Shown: positions 50,275 to 62,663 of the stretch, one piece after another
How positions within the stretch are numbered: position 1 is the first letter of the stretch
How the letters are laid out: the number at the start of each line of letters is the position of its first letter
Source of the DNA: Paramecium pentaurelia
Taxonomy: Eukaryota; Ciliophora; Oligohymenophorea; Peniculida; Parameciidae
Length of the DNA stretch: 64,000 nucleotides
Direction: 5' to 3'
Assembly: GCA_905183005.1 (NCBI GenBank)
Contig: CAJJDO010000102.1
Span: 322,098 to 386,097 of the forward strand
Position numbers and translations under genes: made by a program
The notes under the pieces: model-generated
The model's input: the letters and a program-made list of their open reading frames with translations, nothing else
Told to the model about the DNA's origin: nothing
The model's database searches: none

Positions 50275-51306
50275 TCATTTTTATTCAAATTTAGCAACAC
50301 CTTATGAATATTCTTTTGCAATCTAACTTAAGATTCTCTTCTACTTAAATGCCAATCCTAAAAATATAATAATATTATTATATACCATCACTTGGAGCAC
50401 AAGTTTATATACGTTTTATTGCTTCTTATGTAGCATCAATTAATTTATCAATACTCAATACATCTTTCTTACATTAATCTAATCTTTATTTTGATGTAGT
50501 TTCAACAGGACTTTTATTAATTATCTTCATAATAGATTCATAATGAATTTATAATTATTCTGTTTCTTTATCTAATTATTATATAAATTTAGTAATTTTA
50601 TCTTAAACCCTCACTTCATTTAGTTCCATTTAATCATTATTTTGATTTAATAACTTTTCTAAATCAAATATATTTTATTCAAAGTCTCTTCTTGAACTTT
50701 CACTTCTATCAATAGTCTATTATTTGAAAGGTGATAATTTGCATGATCGAATTTATTCTATAATTTATTGAAATATATAATTACCAGATAAAATTAATAA
50801 TGCATCTTAATATTCATTTTCAATTTACATCTCTTAAATGAAAGCTTGAGTATCTTATAATTAAAGTAATTTCTAATCTCTACTTATCCAACTAACAAAA
50901 AATTAGTTTAATTTATTAACTCTATTTTAATCATTCATAGTCTCATAAAATGAAGAACTACTTTAACATTTTATTTAATTCAGTTTTTCAACTCTATTCT
51001 AGTTTTATACAATACGAGATGTCAACCATGATGTAAACTTTTCATTTTTTTCCTTTCTTTATTAATATAAACTTTTTACTCACTAACAATAAAGTCTAAT
51101 CCTCTTTATATGCGATCACATTATTGATTCTTTGCTCTTCTTTATTCTTTCATAATTGATATTTATCTTTCTAATTTTTTCATTTATTTTTCATAAGTTG
51201 GTTAATAATTAGCTTACCAATCAATAGATTTATGAAACACTTCTAAAAGTTCTAATTTGATGCATATAGATATTGAAAATGTAAGAAATATAAGAAAATA
51301 TTTCAT
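50275..51306 (-). CDS. Secreted coiled-coil protein, 326 residues
   Basis: ATG 51306, TGA 50275-50277, introns 51057-51079 (23 nt, AAG) and 50358-50385 (28 nt, TAG). MKYFLIFLTFSISICIK is a signal peptide; the rest is Gln/Lys/Glu-rich helix with few hydrophobic patches and scattered Cys (CDRI, CQSS, RSCK, DQCK, QTCAP). Architecture resembles the 473-residue secreted protein at 7731-9174, though I see no convincing alignment. A granule-matrix or extracellular structural role is possible. Confidence 0.78.
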
Positions 51307-51394
51307 TTTATTTTCGTTTTTTTATTAATATTATTAAGACTTAGTTAATATTGGAAAAAGTATATAATTATTATTCATTTATTAATTAAAATGA

Positions 51395-53226
51395 TCATTA
51401 CCCACATTCGAATTTGAATTCACAATTTTTTATTTCAGTTCCATCTTTATTAGTGGCAGTTGCATATATACAAGTATTGCCAAATAATAATGTAACTTTT
51501 ACAGTCTTATCTTCAACAGACTATAAAGGTTTCCCTATATCAATACACAATTCTCCTAATTATTAAACACCTTATTCATCTACAAAGTCTACTTCCCTCT
51601 TTTCTGTCACATAAAAGATAATTCTCATTATTGTTTATCTAGATCTAACTGGACAATATATTTTAGTATGAATTTCATCACAACTATATAATTATATTTT
51701 AATTAATATACCCAACAGCATCTCCTTTTCTAACAAAAGCATCAAATACATCCTCACTAAATTCTTCTCCTTCAATAATTACTTTTTTTTTAATAGGATG
51801 TCTTTCAGCATCAAAAGTTGTCAAAGTATTAATACCATAAGTTTTCTTTGCTATTCTACTTGTAATTGATCTTGGACTTAATCCAAATAAACAAGCTCCT
51901 CTTATAACAGAAACTTAAGGTCTTCTTGGTACCAAAATTTATATTGTATTATTTTCGAATCTCTTAATTATTTCTTACTTCAAGAATGGAGATTCACTAA
52001 AACCTCCAACCATAAATATAAAGTTTACTTTTTCTTTTTTTTATTCAATTTGTACTAATAATTAAGCAACTTTATTTTTTATATTTTCAAATAATGTTTA
52101 AAAAAATGAAGCCATTAAAGCTGATGGTATTTCAACATTTGATAATCCTTTTAATTTAACCTAATATTCAGGTGGATGTTTTTGATTATGATCTTTAACT
52201 AATTATGATAATTTATTTGTATTCAATTCTTCTCCCAAATAAGAGAATTTTATCATACATTTTTCATCCTTATTTCCTTTAAATTTCCTTTTTAATATTT
52301 CAAAATCTCTTAAAATATCTAAACGTGCAATAGCATTTTATTAATATTATCTAAATAATTTATCTCCCAAAAATTCTTTCATAAATTCCTCAAAATATAA
52401 ATCAACATATTTTGAACCCCATTCACAACCACCAGATGATGGTATTAATTCATTACATAAGAACTTTTCATTTGATTCACATAATAATTTATGAACTGTA
52501 ATATCAACAGTTCCACCTCCACAATCTAATACCATTACAACAGAATTTTTTGCCATTTGTTCCTTTAATGTTTATTCTGCATCTTCTCTACATTAAATAG
52601 ATGCACCTTCTGGTTCTAAACAAAGTAATAAATTTGGAGAATTTATATGATCAACTATACCTGCTTCAACAGCTGCCTTTCTCATAAATTATTTATGTTC
52701 TTCATTCCACAAAGCTGGAACTGTTAATACCCATCTGATTTTTGTATGTATCACTTTACCTACCTATTCTTTTAATTTCTATATTGCTTTATTGCTTATA
52801 TATTTTAATGTTTCCTTTATTATTTACATTAATGATAATTCACGATTATCCAATGATCTGGCTTGATTATGCATATGATACAAATGCATTTTATACTAAG
52901 AATTTTATAATTATTTATTTACATTTTAAAACAAAAGGGCTGTTTCACCATCATCTAACATACTTGCATATTTTTAAAGTGCTTAAGATCCAAATTCAAT
53001 AAATTAACCATTATTATCAAATAGAATTGCAGTAGGTGTTTTTTAATCATCTGTATCATCACATGGATTGAATACTTCTATTCTAGGTTTGCCTTCTTTA
53101 TCTAAAATTCTTGGAGCTAATCCAAATCTAAAATAAATTTAGTCTCATATTATACCCTGAAGCTCCTGTGCCAAAATCTATTGCAATTACATGAGTAAAT
53201 GCAGTATCGTCTTTTAATAAAGCCAT
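51395..53226 (-). CDS. HSPA12: HSPA12-type Hsp70-fold ATPase
   Basis: 582 residues, ATG 53226, TGA 51395-51397, introns 53128-53155 (28 nt), 52896-52922 (27) and 51684-51711 (28), all TAG. Motifs: VIAIDFGTGASGFG (phosphate 1), WVLTVPALWNEEHKQFMRKA, LLCLEPEGASI (typical of HSPA12), VMVLDCGGGTVDITVHK (phosphate 2), SSGGCEWGSKYVD and FMVGGFSESPFLK. HSPA12 proteins are divergent Hsp70 relatives lacking a normal substrate-binding domain; their role is poorly known. The 27-nt intron is in frame and has no stop, but its removal gives the family's LLFxxYKMHLY block. Confidence 0.9.
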
Positions 53227-53531
53227 TTTTATTAACTGTAAATTGTGATTTAAATTTAAAATATAAAAAATAAATGTTTTAACAGCATAATTTAAATATG
53301 AAGAATAATTATGCCAAAGAAAATTACTAAAAACCTTAAGATTATTTGGATGGAACATAAGAAGAATTAAAAGGAAAAATAAAACTTTTAATGAATAAAT
53401 TGTAATTAACAAAAAAAGAAAAAGAGAATCTAACAAAAGAAAATTAAAATCTATAACATGAAATATTATAAATGTAATCTCATCTTAGATGCATGGTTTC
53501 TGGTTTTTCAAACACTAGTATATAATTTCCT
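53227..53531. other. Divergent intergenic region
   Basis: 305 bp between the HSPA12 start (-) and the next plus-strand gene. AT-rich. An ATG at 53457 opens a short plus frame (MKYYKCNLILDAW...) that I cannot tie to the next gene. Confidence 0.5.
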
Positions 53532-54148
53532 ATGGCAAACGAATTAAGTAATTCTATTGCGGAATTTTATAAATGTGAATGTTTTGATATATTTTTCGAT
53601 GTGTTGACTTAAGAATTAAATCTCAAAGGTATTATATATTTTTTTTCAACTTCAATGATTCGAATAGACAAAATCATTCAAGAATACTTTTAACCACTAT
53701 TCAAAAATATTATGGAGGTAATATTATAAACAAATTTGTTTAGGTGGGATGTTTCAATAATATAGATGGTCCAATACTAAATGTGATGAGAAAATCATTT
53801 TAAGGAAATTATAAATCAATTTATGAAAAATGTATGCGAAATTAAACATCTACAAGATTAGAATTATAAAAATACTTAAAATTAAATAACAACGATTTAA
53901 TCGAAGCATTTTTCAATAAATTATCAGAAATTATGTTTAATTGTTATATTAGTGATCCTATCTTAACATTTGATATCTAATCAATTGGATAAAAAATTAG
54001 TTTTAATCAATAGAAACATGATCCAATAGATGGATTCATTAAAAATAAAGAAGAATGTATAATTTTATTACCAGCAGTATTTAAAAATTAAGAATTAATG
54101 GCCAAATCATTGGTGTTATCTTATTCGTATTAATTAGAAAACAATTGA
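53532..54148 (+). CDS. Unrecognised 196-residue protein
   Basis: ATG 53532 (MANELSNSIAEFYKCECF), one 26-nt intron near 53710-53735 (GTAATATT...TTTAG), TGA 54146-54148. Mixed alpha/beta-looking sequence with five Cys; no membrane helix or known motif. Convergent with the 109-residue gene (27 bp). Confidence 0.65.
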
Positions 54149-54175
54149 AAATTATTATATAATTTAAAGTATAAG

Positions 54176-54505
54176 TCATTCTTCATTTATTATTTGATCT
54201 TATATTATAATTTACTCTTATTCTTGTTATTAATTGATTTATAATTCTAATTCTTCCTTGTCTTCTTATAATACTTAAAATTGTGATTATTCTTAATCTT
54301 CATTCTCTACTTCTTCTACTTTTGATAAAGTATGATGATGTTCAATTCTTGGTTACTCTATTTATTTCTATAAATTCTTCATATTATTATCCAAATTGCC
54401 TATCAAATCCATTATCTATTTATTATTTTAATCATAATGTTATTCACAAGCAGTATTTTATTCATGAATTAATTACATTAGTTTTTCAAATGAATCGGAA
54501 CTCAT
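54176..54505 (-). CDS. Gln/Glu-rich helical protein, 109 residues
   Basis: An uninterrupted frame, ATG 54505 (MSSDSFEKLMQLIHEQ), TGA 54176-54178. About 30% Gln, mostly encoded by TAA/TAG; short heptads, and a HHH near the centre. Its start is only 19 bp from the divergent start of the next plus-strand gene, so either the promoter is overlapping or this ORF is misjudged. Confidence 0.6.
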
Positions 54506-54524
54506 AATTTTAATTATTATTATT

Positions 54525-57500
54525 ATGAATATCAGATATTAAATTTAGAAGTTTATATCATTTATATTAGAGTTTTCTCTGCTCTAAGAAACAGAATTTT
54601 AGGTTAATGATTTCGCTTTAATTATATTTACTACACTTAGTTCATTACTACCAATATCATATTCTATTATACCTGCAGAGGGCTAATCAAATAATAATAT
54701 TTACTTTTAAATTTTAGGAAAAATAATAAGACCTCATTTATTTATAGAAGATACAGATTCAAGTTATTCAATATTTTTGTTTATAATTTCAGGTCTGATA
54801 ATTATGCATTACATAATTAATTTTATTATATCGAAAAACAATATTGAAGATTTAAAATAAAATCTCTATTTTTAGATTATTACTTTTTGTAATCAAATAT
54901 ATGATATTTGGTTAATTAATATTATTTTGGAGATATTGCTAAAAAGAGCAGATGCATTATCAATTTTAACTTTACTAATTTATTTAATATTTTTGCTTTA
55001 TCGCTTAGTTATTACAAAAGTGTAGTTATTTTTATAATAGAATACATTCAATCTATCTAATCAATCATTTCTAATTTATATATCCTAAACATTAAATCTT
55101 GTATAAATTGGAATCTTTTGTTTTAATACTCAAGTAGATGGAATCATGACATTTTATTTGGGTATTATAGGCCTATTGATTAATATAGCTATCTTTACAA
55201 ATGCAATTATTTACTTTCCTTATTTGAATAAGAATATTTTCTTTATTGTTTTTGCTATTCATTTTAATTCAATAATATATAATCTTTTTTTTTTAATATC
55301 TTTAGAAAGTGAATTAAGTATGGGATAAATAGAATTACTCTTTATTTTTTAGTTGCCTATGAATTTTAAAATAGCAACATATTATTACTATAAAAAATAA
55401 TTATTGACTATTGCATAATAATCTAATCCTTCTTAAATTGTTAATTTGATTTTAGAATTAAAATCTAAATTCTAATATTCAAAATAGCGTATTTTGATTG
55501 AATCAATAGTGAGCAAGGGAATTAAAAAAGTTGATGTTGAACCATAGAGACTAACAGTACTAAATTAAGAGGATATTTATGACTTTTATATTAGGTTGAG
55601 CTTAAAACACTAAGAGGTAAATCGTTCAAATTTGTGTTTAGTTGGTTCAAGATGATTTCATATCTCATTTATCCCTCCTTTTGAAATTAGAATTCTACTT
55701 TTAGGCTTTCTTATACATATCAAAATGGGAAAACAAGAAAGGACAAACAATATTGAATAAAATTAAATTTTTGATATGTGCTAGAAAGTGTAGACAAAAA
55801 TTGAATTATCATATGATGTAAAAGAATAATTTTGATACTGATAAAGATTTTGAATTAAATATAAAAAAGTTTATGGATATAGAATCTAAAAATTTAGAAT
55901 TATGTAAAAGAATTGTTATTTTATGTTAAAAGAAGATTGAATATTTTAAAGATTTTGATTATGATTAAATAGATAAATTATATTCAAAATCTAATACTTT
56001 AGTATTGGAATTAGATAAATTAAAGGATTTTGTTTAAAATCTATATAGATAATATCCAAGTAATAGAATGTAAAATATTTTGGCTTTTATTTATGCTGAA
56101 TTACTTAATGATTATTTATCAGCAATGAAAGTATTTTGTTAAGCAGCATTATAAGAAGATAAAATTTATAAAAATGTTTCAAATCTTAAAATTGATCTTT
56201 ATTCAACTAAAACTACATATTTAATGGTAAATTTAGATAATATGTAAATAATTAGAAATTCAAGTAATGCTTATGATTTCTTTTAAGTAGATTAATTAAT
56301 ATTAGATGATTTAATACCTAATGGAATAAAAGATTATCATCCTAGTATGATAAAAACATTTATTAAAACTGGAAAATCTAAATTTTTTAGAAATGTTTAA
56401 GAAGGTTTAATTGCTAAAAAAGGATTTTGTGAAGGAGTTAATATAGTAACTGAAATTTTATTTGAGAAAAATTAACTTAATGCATTAATCTTATTATCTA
56501 TTTAAGATGAAAATTAAATAATAATGGTTGTAGATAATTAACATAAGATTGTAGGATTAAGTGAAGAATTTTTTGAAATAGTTGGAGGAAGTTCAGATTA
56601 AATTGAATTAATTTATGGTATTCCAGTTGATTATGTTATTCCTAAATTTAAATTTTATGTTGAAGATAATTAAGTTTAGTAAATATAACTTAGATTTTTA
56701 ACAAAACCAAAATTATTTGATTTTGTTACACTCTTAATTCATTATAAATAAAAAAGAAATATAACAGATCTTATGGATGGTTGTTGGTTAGATCAATATA
56801 ATTATGATACTTATTCTACTCATTGTTGTATTTAAAATAATGATGATAAATATTATATAGTTAGATTTAATTATTTAAAAAATGCTACCAGAAGAGGTAG
56901 TTAAAGTGCTTCTAGAACATTAACATAAAAATCATATTTTTAATAAAATGGTAATAATCTAAGTGAAATTGAAATGGATGAACAAATTGAAATGTTAATT
57001 CCATATGAAGAATCTGAACCTAAATATATTAATGATATAGTTATTCTATAAAATCCAGATTTATTATTATCTAATAGAGAATCACATAATAATGATGGAA
57101 TTGGATTTTTAGTAGATGATTAATTTCATGCCAAAAATGAATCACAAAGTAAAACATATTAACCTTTATAATCTCTATAATAATAACAAAAATATTTCAT
57201 TGAAAAATCTAAAATTAATTAATAATATTCAAAAAGTAATGATGATGATTCATAAGATGTTTAAATGGAAGGATAATCATCATAAGTTAGTTAATTAAGT
57301 GGTTAAAAAAAGGCATTTTATTATAAAAAATATATTCTTATGGAAAAAATGTTATAATCTTCAAATACAAATCAAATTTAAAAAATACTTATATTTTTTG
57401 TGATGTTATAATTAATAGTCTTTATAGTTTAAATTGTTGTTTCTTTAACTTAAAGTTCATCAACTTTAAATTAATATTTAACTAATATAGATCTTCTTTA

Positions 57501-59177
57501 AATCAAATATTATTTATTTTAACCTGTTGAATCATTTATTGTTACAAGATATACAATTATCAATTATAATGCATAATTCACAGCAAAATCAATAACAAAG
57601 AGTGAATTAGATAAATATTTAGTTTTTCCTAATTCAAATTTAAATTTAGGATTTGATGATGTTTAATAAAATTAAGCTGCAATCTTAAATAGATTGACTC
57701 TATAAGATTTCTTAGCTTAATATTATGACTTCTATATTTATATTAAAACTGATATAGGTGAATTGTATAATATTACAATGAGATAATCATTAAGTATTTT
57801 AATCAATTATTAATATACTTTCAAAGCAGCCTATAAATATGATGGTAGAACTGTTTCAGATTCACCTTATATATTTTATTCTTACAGAAATCTATTAACT
57901 TTGTATAATGCATTTGATTTATTAAATTCAGAATTATATATATAAAGTAATTTAAGAATTGAATTAGATTTAGATAAAGAATTAACATTATTTTATCCTT
58001 TTGTTATTTTAATATTAATTATTATTAGTTTTGAAATCTTTTGGTTTTTGAAGAATTAAGGTAGAATTGCTTCATTGTTAGGCTTTATGACTTTTAATGA
58101 AGCTTATACTATTTAGTAAGATGTTGATAGATTCAATCATTATGTTGAAAGTATATCTAAAAGTAGTGATACTTTATTTAAATACTAATTCTAAATTGAT
58201 AAAAAGGAGAATTAATTAAAATTATAATAAAAATAATTATAAATTGAAACTTCAATAAAAAGATTATAATATTAGAAAAGATTACTTTCTAATAAATCTG
58301 GATACTGTTTGATACTAATATAATTTATCATACTAATCTCCTTTTCGATTGCTAAATATTATGTTAATCTAAACTATTTTACTCAATTTAAACCAACAGC
58401 ATATTTTTATTAATAAATTACAGACCTTGGAACTAATATACCTACAATATATGCTATGAGAGAAGTGCTTTATTACAGATGGAGATATCCATTTTATAAT
58501 GATGATGATTTGGAATAAATTTTAGATCAAATTATAGATTGTTTAGCTTAAGTATAAAATGTTACTGCATATATATAAAACCTATAAATGTATATATATT
58601 TATATATATATTAGAAATTAATATTTATTAAGTTCAGATTTTAGTGATTATATTTAAAGTATGTCTTCAACAAATATCTGTAACTTTTTAGATGATAGCA
58701 TGAAAGAGAAATCAATGACTTTATGTTAGATAACTTTAGGTGGAAGTTTTTTAAACGGTCTAACTGGGTCTTTAATTTATATTTATACAAATATCTAAAA
58801 TGAAATGTAGATTAATTAATTTTTAAATAAAACTGAAAATACTAGAAATGAATTAGAAGGAGTTTTTATTATTAGTCAAGTTATAAAATAAATAAATACT
58901 TATATGAAGGCTGATTTAACAAATTAAACCAATAATATCTTATCAAGCATTATAGTAACAAACATATTATAATTTTTAGTACTTGTGTGTTTTCGCATTG
59001 GTCTTTGTTGTAATATCAATCATTTTTCTATTTTATATCATAAACCCCTTTCTTAAACGACAATATTATATTGCTAAGAGATATCTCTATTTAATACCTT
59101 AATAGACTTTGTTTCTTGATGATGCTTTTGAAAGACTAGCCAGATCAGTAATGTAAGATTAATAAATAATGGCATGA
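54525..59177 (+). CDS. Large multi-pass membrane sensor-like protein (ciliate TmcB-like family)
   Basis: 1525 residues, introns 55617-55641, 58590-58614 and 58955-58979 (25 nt each, TAG). About eight hydrophobic helices occupy the first 270 residues. A long soluble region then carries PAS-like pieces (NPSQIVNLILELKSKF, IIMVVDNQHKIVGLSEEFFE), followed by a helix (FFVMLQLIVFIVQIVVSL), an extracytoplasmic segment, and closing helices with NPFLKRQYYIAKRYLYLIP, which I associate with the tiny-macrocyst TmcB/TmcC family expanded in ciliates. Role unknown; membrane placement and PAS-like parts suggest a signal sensor. Confidence 0.8.
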
Positions 59178-59708
59178 TAATCAAGTTTTTTTATACATTT
59201 TTATGATTAATATAAATAAAATAATTGTAATAACAATAGATAATAATAAAGTAAATGAATAATTAAATAATAATTGTGATAATCTTATTAAAAATATTTG
59301 AATATAATGTAATTTCTTTTAAGTTACTATTTAAGGATGTTAATATTCATATTTATTACAATTAATGTTTATAATTATAATTTCTCTAAGATTTATCTTG
59401 AGATTTTCCTTAAGGTTTTTAAAAACAAAGTTGATTTTCCTGCTCTTGTTTTAGATTTTGTTAGATTTTAAAATTTAAATCGATTAAAAGTTTAGGAGTT
59501 TAGGAAGCTGTAGATAGAAAAATTGAATTAAATTTAGTTGAAATTTATGTTTTCTATTTTTCATTCTTTTTGTAATAATATAATTTTGTATTATTTTTTG
59601 AATTTCAGTTTCATAATCATGATCATATAATAGTTAATAATCTTAAAAAAATATTCAGCAGTGATTCAATTGTTTTCTGTTCAATTAATTAATTATACAT
59701 AAATATTT
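59178..59708. other. Intergenic spacer
   Basis: 531 bp between two plus-strand genes. A 127-residue minus frame (59181-59564) exists but is low-complexity and was rejected. No RNA gene or repeat identified. Confidence 0.5.
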
Positions 59709-61399
59709 ATGTTTAATATTCAAAATTCTCCTAATCCTAGTGAAATAGGTTTAAGTTAAACTTTTTAGTTATAAGCACCATGTGTAACACATTAAGGTTA
59801 GAATATAACTAATTTCTGTAAACAGCCTAGTTGTTTAATGCCTCTCTGTCCAAAATGTATTCCTTAACATTTGGACAAACATAGATAATAAGGTTAATTT
59901 GCAGATTTAGTCACAGTTGATGAAATGCATGAAGAAACATTACAACTAATAAATACTTAATTAAAAAATTTGAATTAAGCCATATAATTATTATAGTAAT
60001 TCAAAGATTCAAAAACAGATGCTCATGGATAATTACACACAAAGCTTAACAATGCTAAATTGAGAGTATAATAAATGGTGGATTAATTTTTTGATGAATT
60101 GTTAAATGAATTAGATTAAGTCACAAAGTTAGATAGAACAAATTTAGATGTTGAATTATAATAAATGGAAAGATCGTTAAATTTAAAAATTCAAGAAATT
60201 TAACAGATAGATTAAAAATTAAGAACTCCTAAGTATCTAAAACAAATTATACAATTATAAACTACAAATTTCCTATAATAAACATAATAATAGAGAGTTG
60301 AATGTGAAGCATTTATTGAAGAAGTCTCAAAACATACATTAGATATTTAAATAGATGAATAAGAATTATACTTTCTTAAAATTCAATTGGCATAATATAC
60401 ATCAATAAAAAATGTAGAGTATTATAAAAATTAATAAATTTAACCTTCTTCATCAATTCCAAAAAATACAGCTTATAATCATCCATATTTAACAAGTGAA
60501 ATTTAAACAGCATAAATAGAACAATCACCATATAAAAGATTAGAATAATAATGTATAATCTATTATTTAATATTTTAGTTTAATAGACTAGTCTCTCCAA
60601 TTTTACTATAAATTTACCAGATTTTTATGATCCTCTATGTAGTTAAAAATATTTACATTATTTTACTGATAAATCAGTATTTTTTTTAAATTTAGAATGG
60701 GTTTAGAATCCAAGATGGTAAGAAGTTAGATTGAATTGTTAAGTACCATTAAAAAGTACTTCTGTACGATCATAATCAGGAGATATATTTGTGATCGGTG
60801 GTTATATTGGAAATTAATTAAGCTCTTAAATTTTTAAATTAGATCTGAAATAATAAACCTTAATATCTACTGATCAATTATAATATCCTCGACATTCTTC
60901 ATCTGGAGTATTCTTATAAAATAAATTATACGTTCTTGGAGGATAAAATCAGAACGAAGATTTAAATACAATAGAAAGTCTAGAAGTATAAATGAGTAAG
61001 GTGAGATCTATTATCGATACTAGAGTAAATCTACCAAAAATGAATTAAGGTGGTGCTAATTTATCAGTTTGTACTTTTAGACAATATGTAATTAAAGCAA
61101 CTCCATTAGAAGTATTTGATACTAAATTATTAAAATGGAACTCTTTTAATATTAACATAAATAGAGGGGTTGGATTAGTTGCTATTAATAATTCTAATGT
61201 CTTAATTTTTGGAAATGGATAATATTAATTATTGAAAATGATGGATTCATAAAATTTATAATTTACAATTGAAAATCTAACAAATCCTCCTTAAATTGGT
61301 CAAGTACAGAATGGTAGTTTGATTCATTTAGGAAAAATTTATGCTGTAACAAACAGTTGTAACTTCATTATAGGAACACCTGAAAAATGGATATTATGA
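59709..61399 (+). CDS. B-box zinc finger / coiled coil / kelch-like protein
   Basis: 554 residues with one 26-nt intron (60553-60578, TAG). Residues about 20-55 are a B-box with the Cys/His order CVTHQG...FCKQPSCLMPLCPKCIPQH...H. A coiled coil of about 200 residues follows. The C-terminal half has kelch-like blades (DIFVIGGYIGNQL, SGVFLQNKLYVLGG). The layout is TRIM-like without a RING, common in ciliates and usually a scaffold or ubiquitin-linked adaptor; no RING Cys are present. Confidence 0.82.
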
Positions 61400-61457
61400 G
61401 AATTATCAATTTATCAGAATATATTTATATATTTATTAATATTATTCTAATCTACAA

Positions 61458-62153
61458 TCAATCAATAACTATTCTTGCTAAAGGTTGATAAAACTTATCT
61501 TTATCATATTACCATCTTGTGCTGATATCAAAATATTGTATAGGAACATCACCAAATTGGTAATCTTTATATTCATCAAATAATTATTGAAAGTTTATTT
61601 TACAATCCTTTAATCGAAATAAAGTTATATGGAATTTCTCTGCTCTAAACATTTTTGATTACTAATCCATTATCAAATTCATTGATTTTAAATCATCTGA
61701 ATCAAAGATTTCTGCTTACAAAAATTATCTAATTATAAAATCAGAAACAGGTAATAGAGGAGTTTCATCTACATTTAGATAAATAATATTTAAATCTTCA
61801 TAAGGGCCTCTTTTGTAATATTTATTTTATTAATTTAATCGATTTTGAAAGCATCCTAAACCTTTAAGTTTTATAGAAGAGTTTTTTAAATAATTTTTAA
61901 TTGTTTGCTCATTATCTATGAATATTTATCTAGCTTTATTTATTTTTTCTTAATTAGATAATCCAAGCATTGATATTGTGATATGAAATAAAAATGGGTT
62001 ATTAGGATTCATAGATTAATCAAAATTGTACTTTTTATGAATGTCATCCATTAATTTTTAAAGTTTCCCTTAAGTAGGTTATAAAATTAAGGGTACACTA
62101 ACAAAATGAGTAAAAGTTGCCTAATTTTTTTGAACAAATCTTCTCTGCTTCAT
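61458..62153 (-). CDS. 2H phosphoesterase, AKAP7/ASCC1-like
   Basis: 231 residues without introns, ATG 62153 (MKQRRFVQKNQATFTHFVSV), TGA 61458-61460. The two H-x-T/S motifs that define the 2H fold are seen: FLFHITISMLGL near residue 60 and KFHITLFRLKD about 110 residues later; THFVSVPLIL at the start and GLGCF in the middle match AKAP7/ASCC1. The family hydrolyses or binds cyclic phosphodiesters and 2',5'-linked RNA ends. Convergent with the kelch-like gene (58 bp). Confidence 0.85.
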
Positions 62154-62663
62154 TTAAATAATAATAATTTATTTTTTTCAAATATTAATGAATTCATTTC
62201 ATTCTATTTATCTTCCAATTGGTTATGTTAGTAATTATAACAATTAAGATTTTCTGTTAATTATTCTGCTATAATTTTTCTTTTTATAATCTCTTCCAAA
62301 AGTAATATATATAAATATATATAATTTTCTTTACGAAAGGAAAAAAAACTAATTTTCACAAAATTAATAATTAATTTATCTTTCTTATTGATATAAAAAT
62401 CAAAAAAAATAATTATTAAATATATTTTGTTTTTCTTATTTAGATTTACCTTTTTTTGTGATAGAAAAAAGATTCAAATATGTATTCATTTTTATTTTAT
62501 TTATTCTATATCTTAAAATTAGAAAAAGTCTATAAATTCTGTTAAATTCATATAATGATTTTACAAAAAATCTCATATAATAAAAATATATATAATTTAT
62601 TCATTACAATTTTAAGCATTCTTCTTATATTTTATCATTGTCAACAGTTTCACTAAGATAAAT
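62154..62663. other. Intergenic region between tandem minus-strand genes
   Basis: 510 bp between the DP stop and the 2H phosphoesterase start. A minus frame (62150 up to about 62296; LLEEIIKRKIIAEQ...) looks coiled-coil-like but has no ATG in frame, so no gene is claimed. Confidence 0.5.

Noticed and set aside
59181..59564. Minus-strand 127-residue ORF
   Set aside because: Low-complexity, no domain; with only one stop codon such frames are common in AT-rich spacer.
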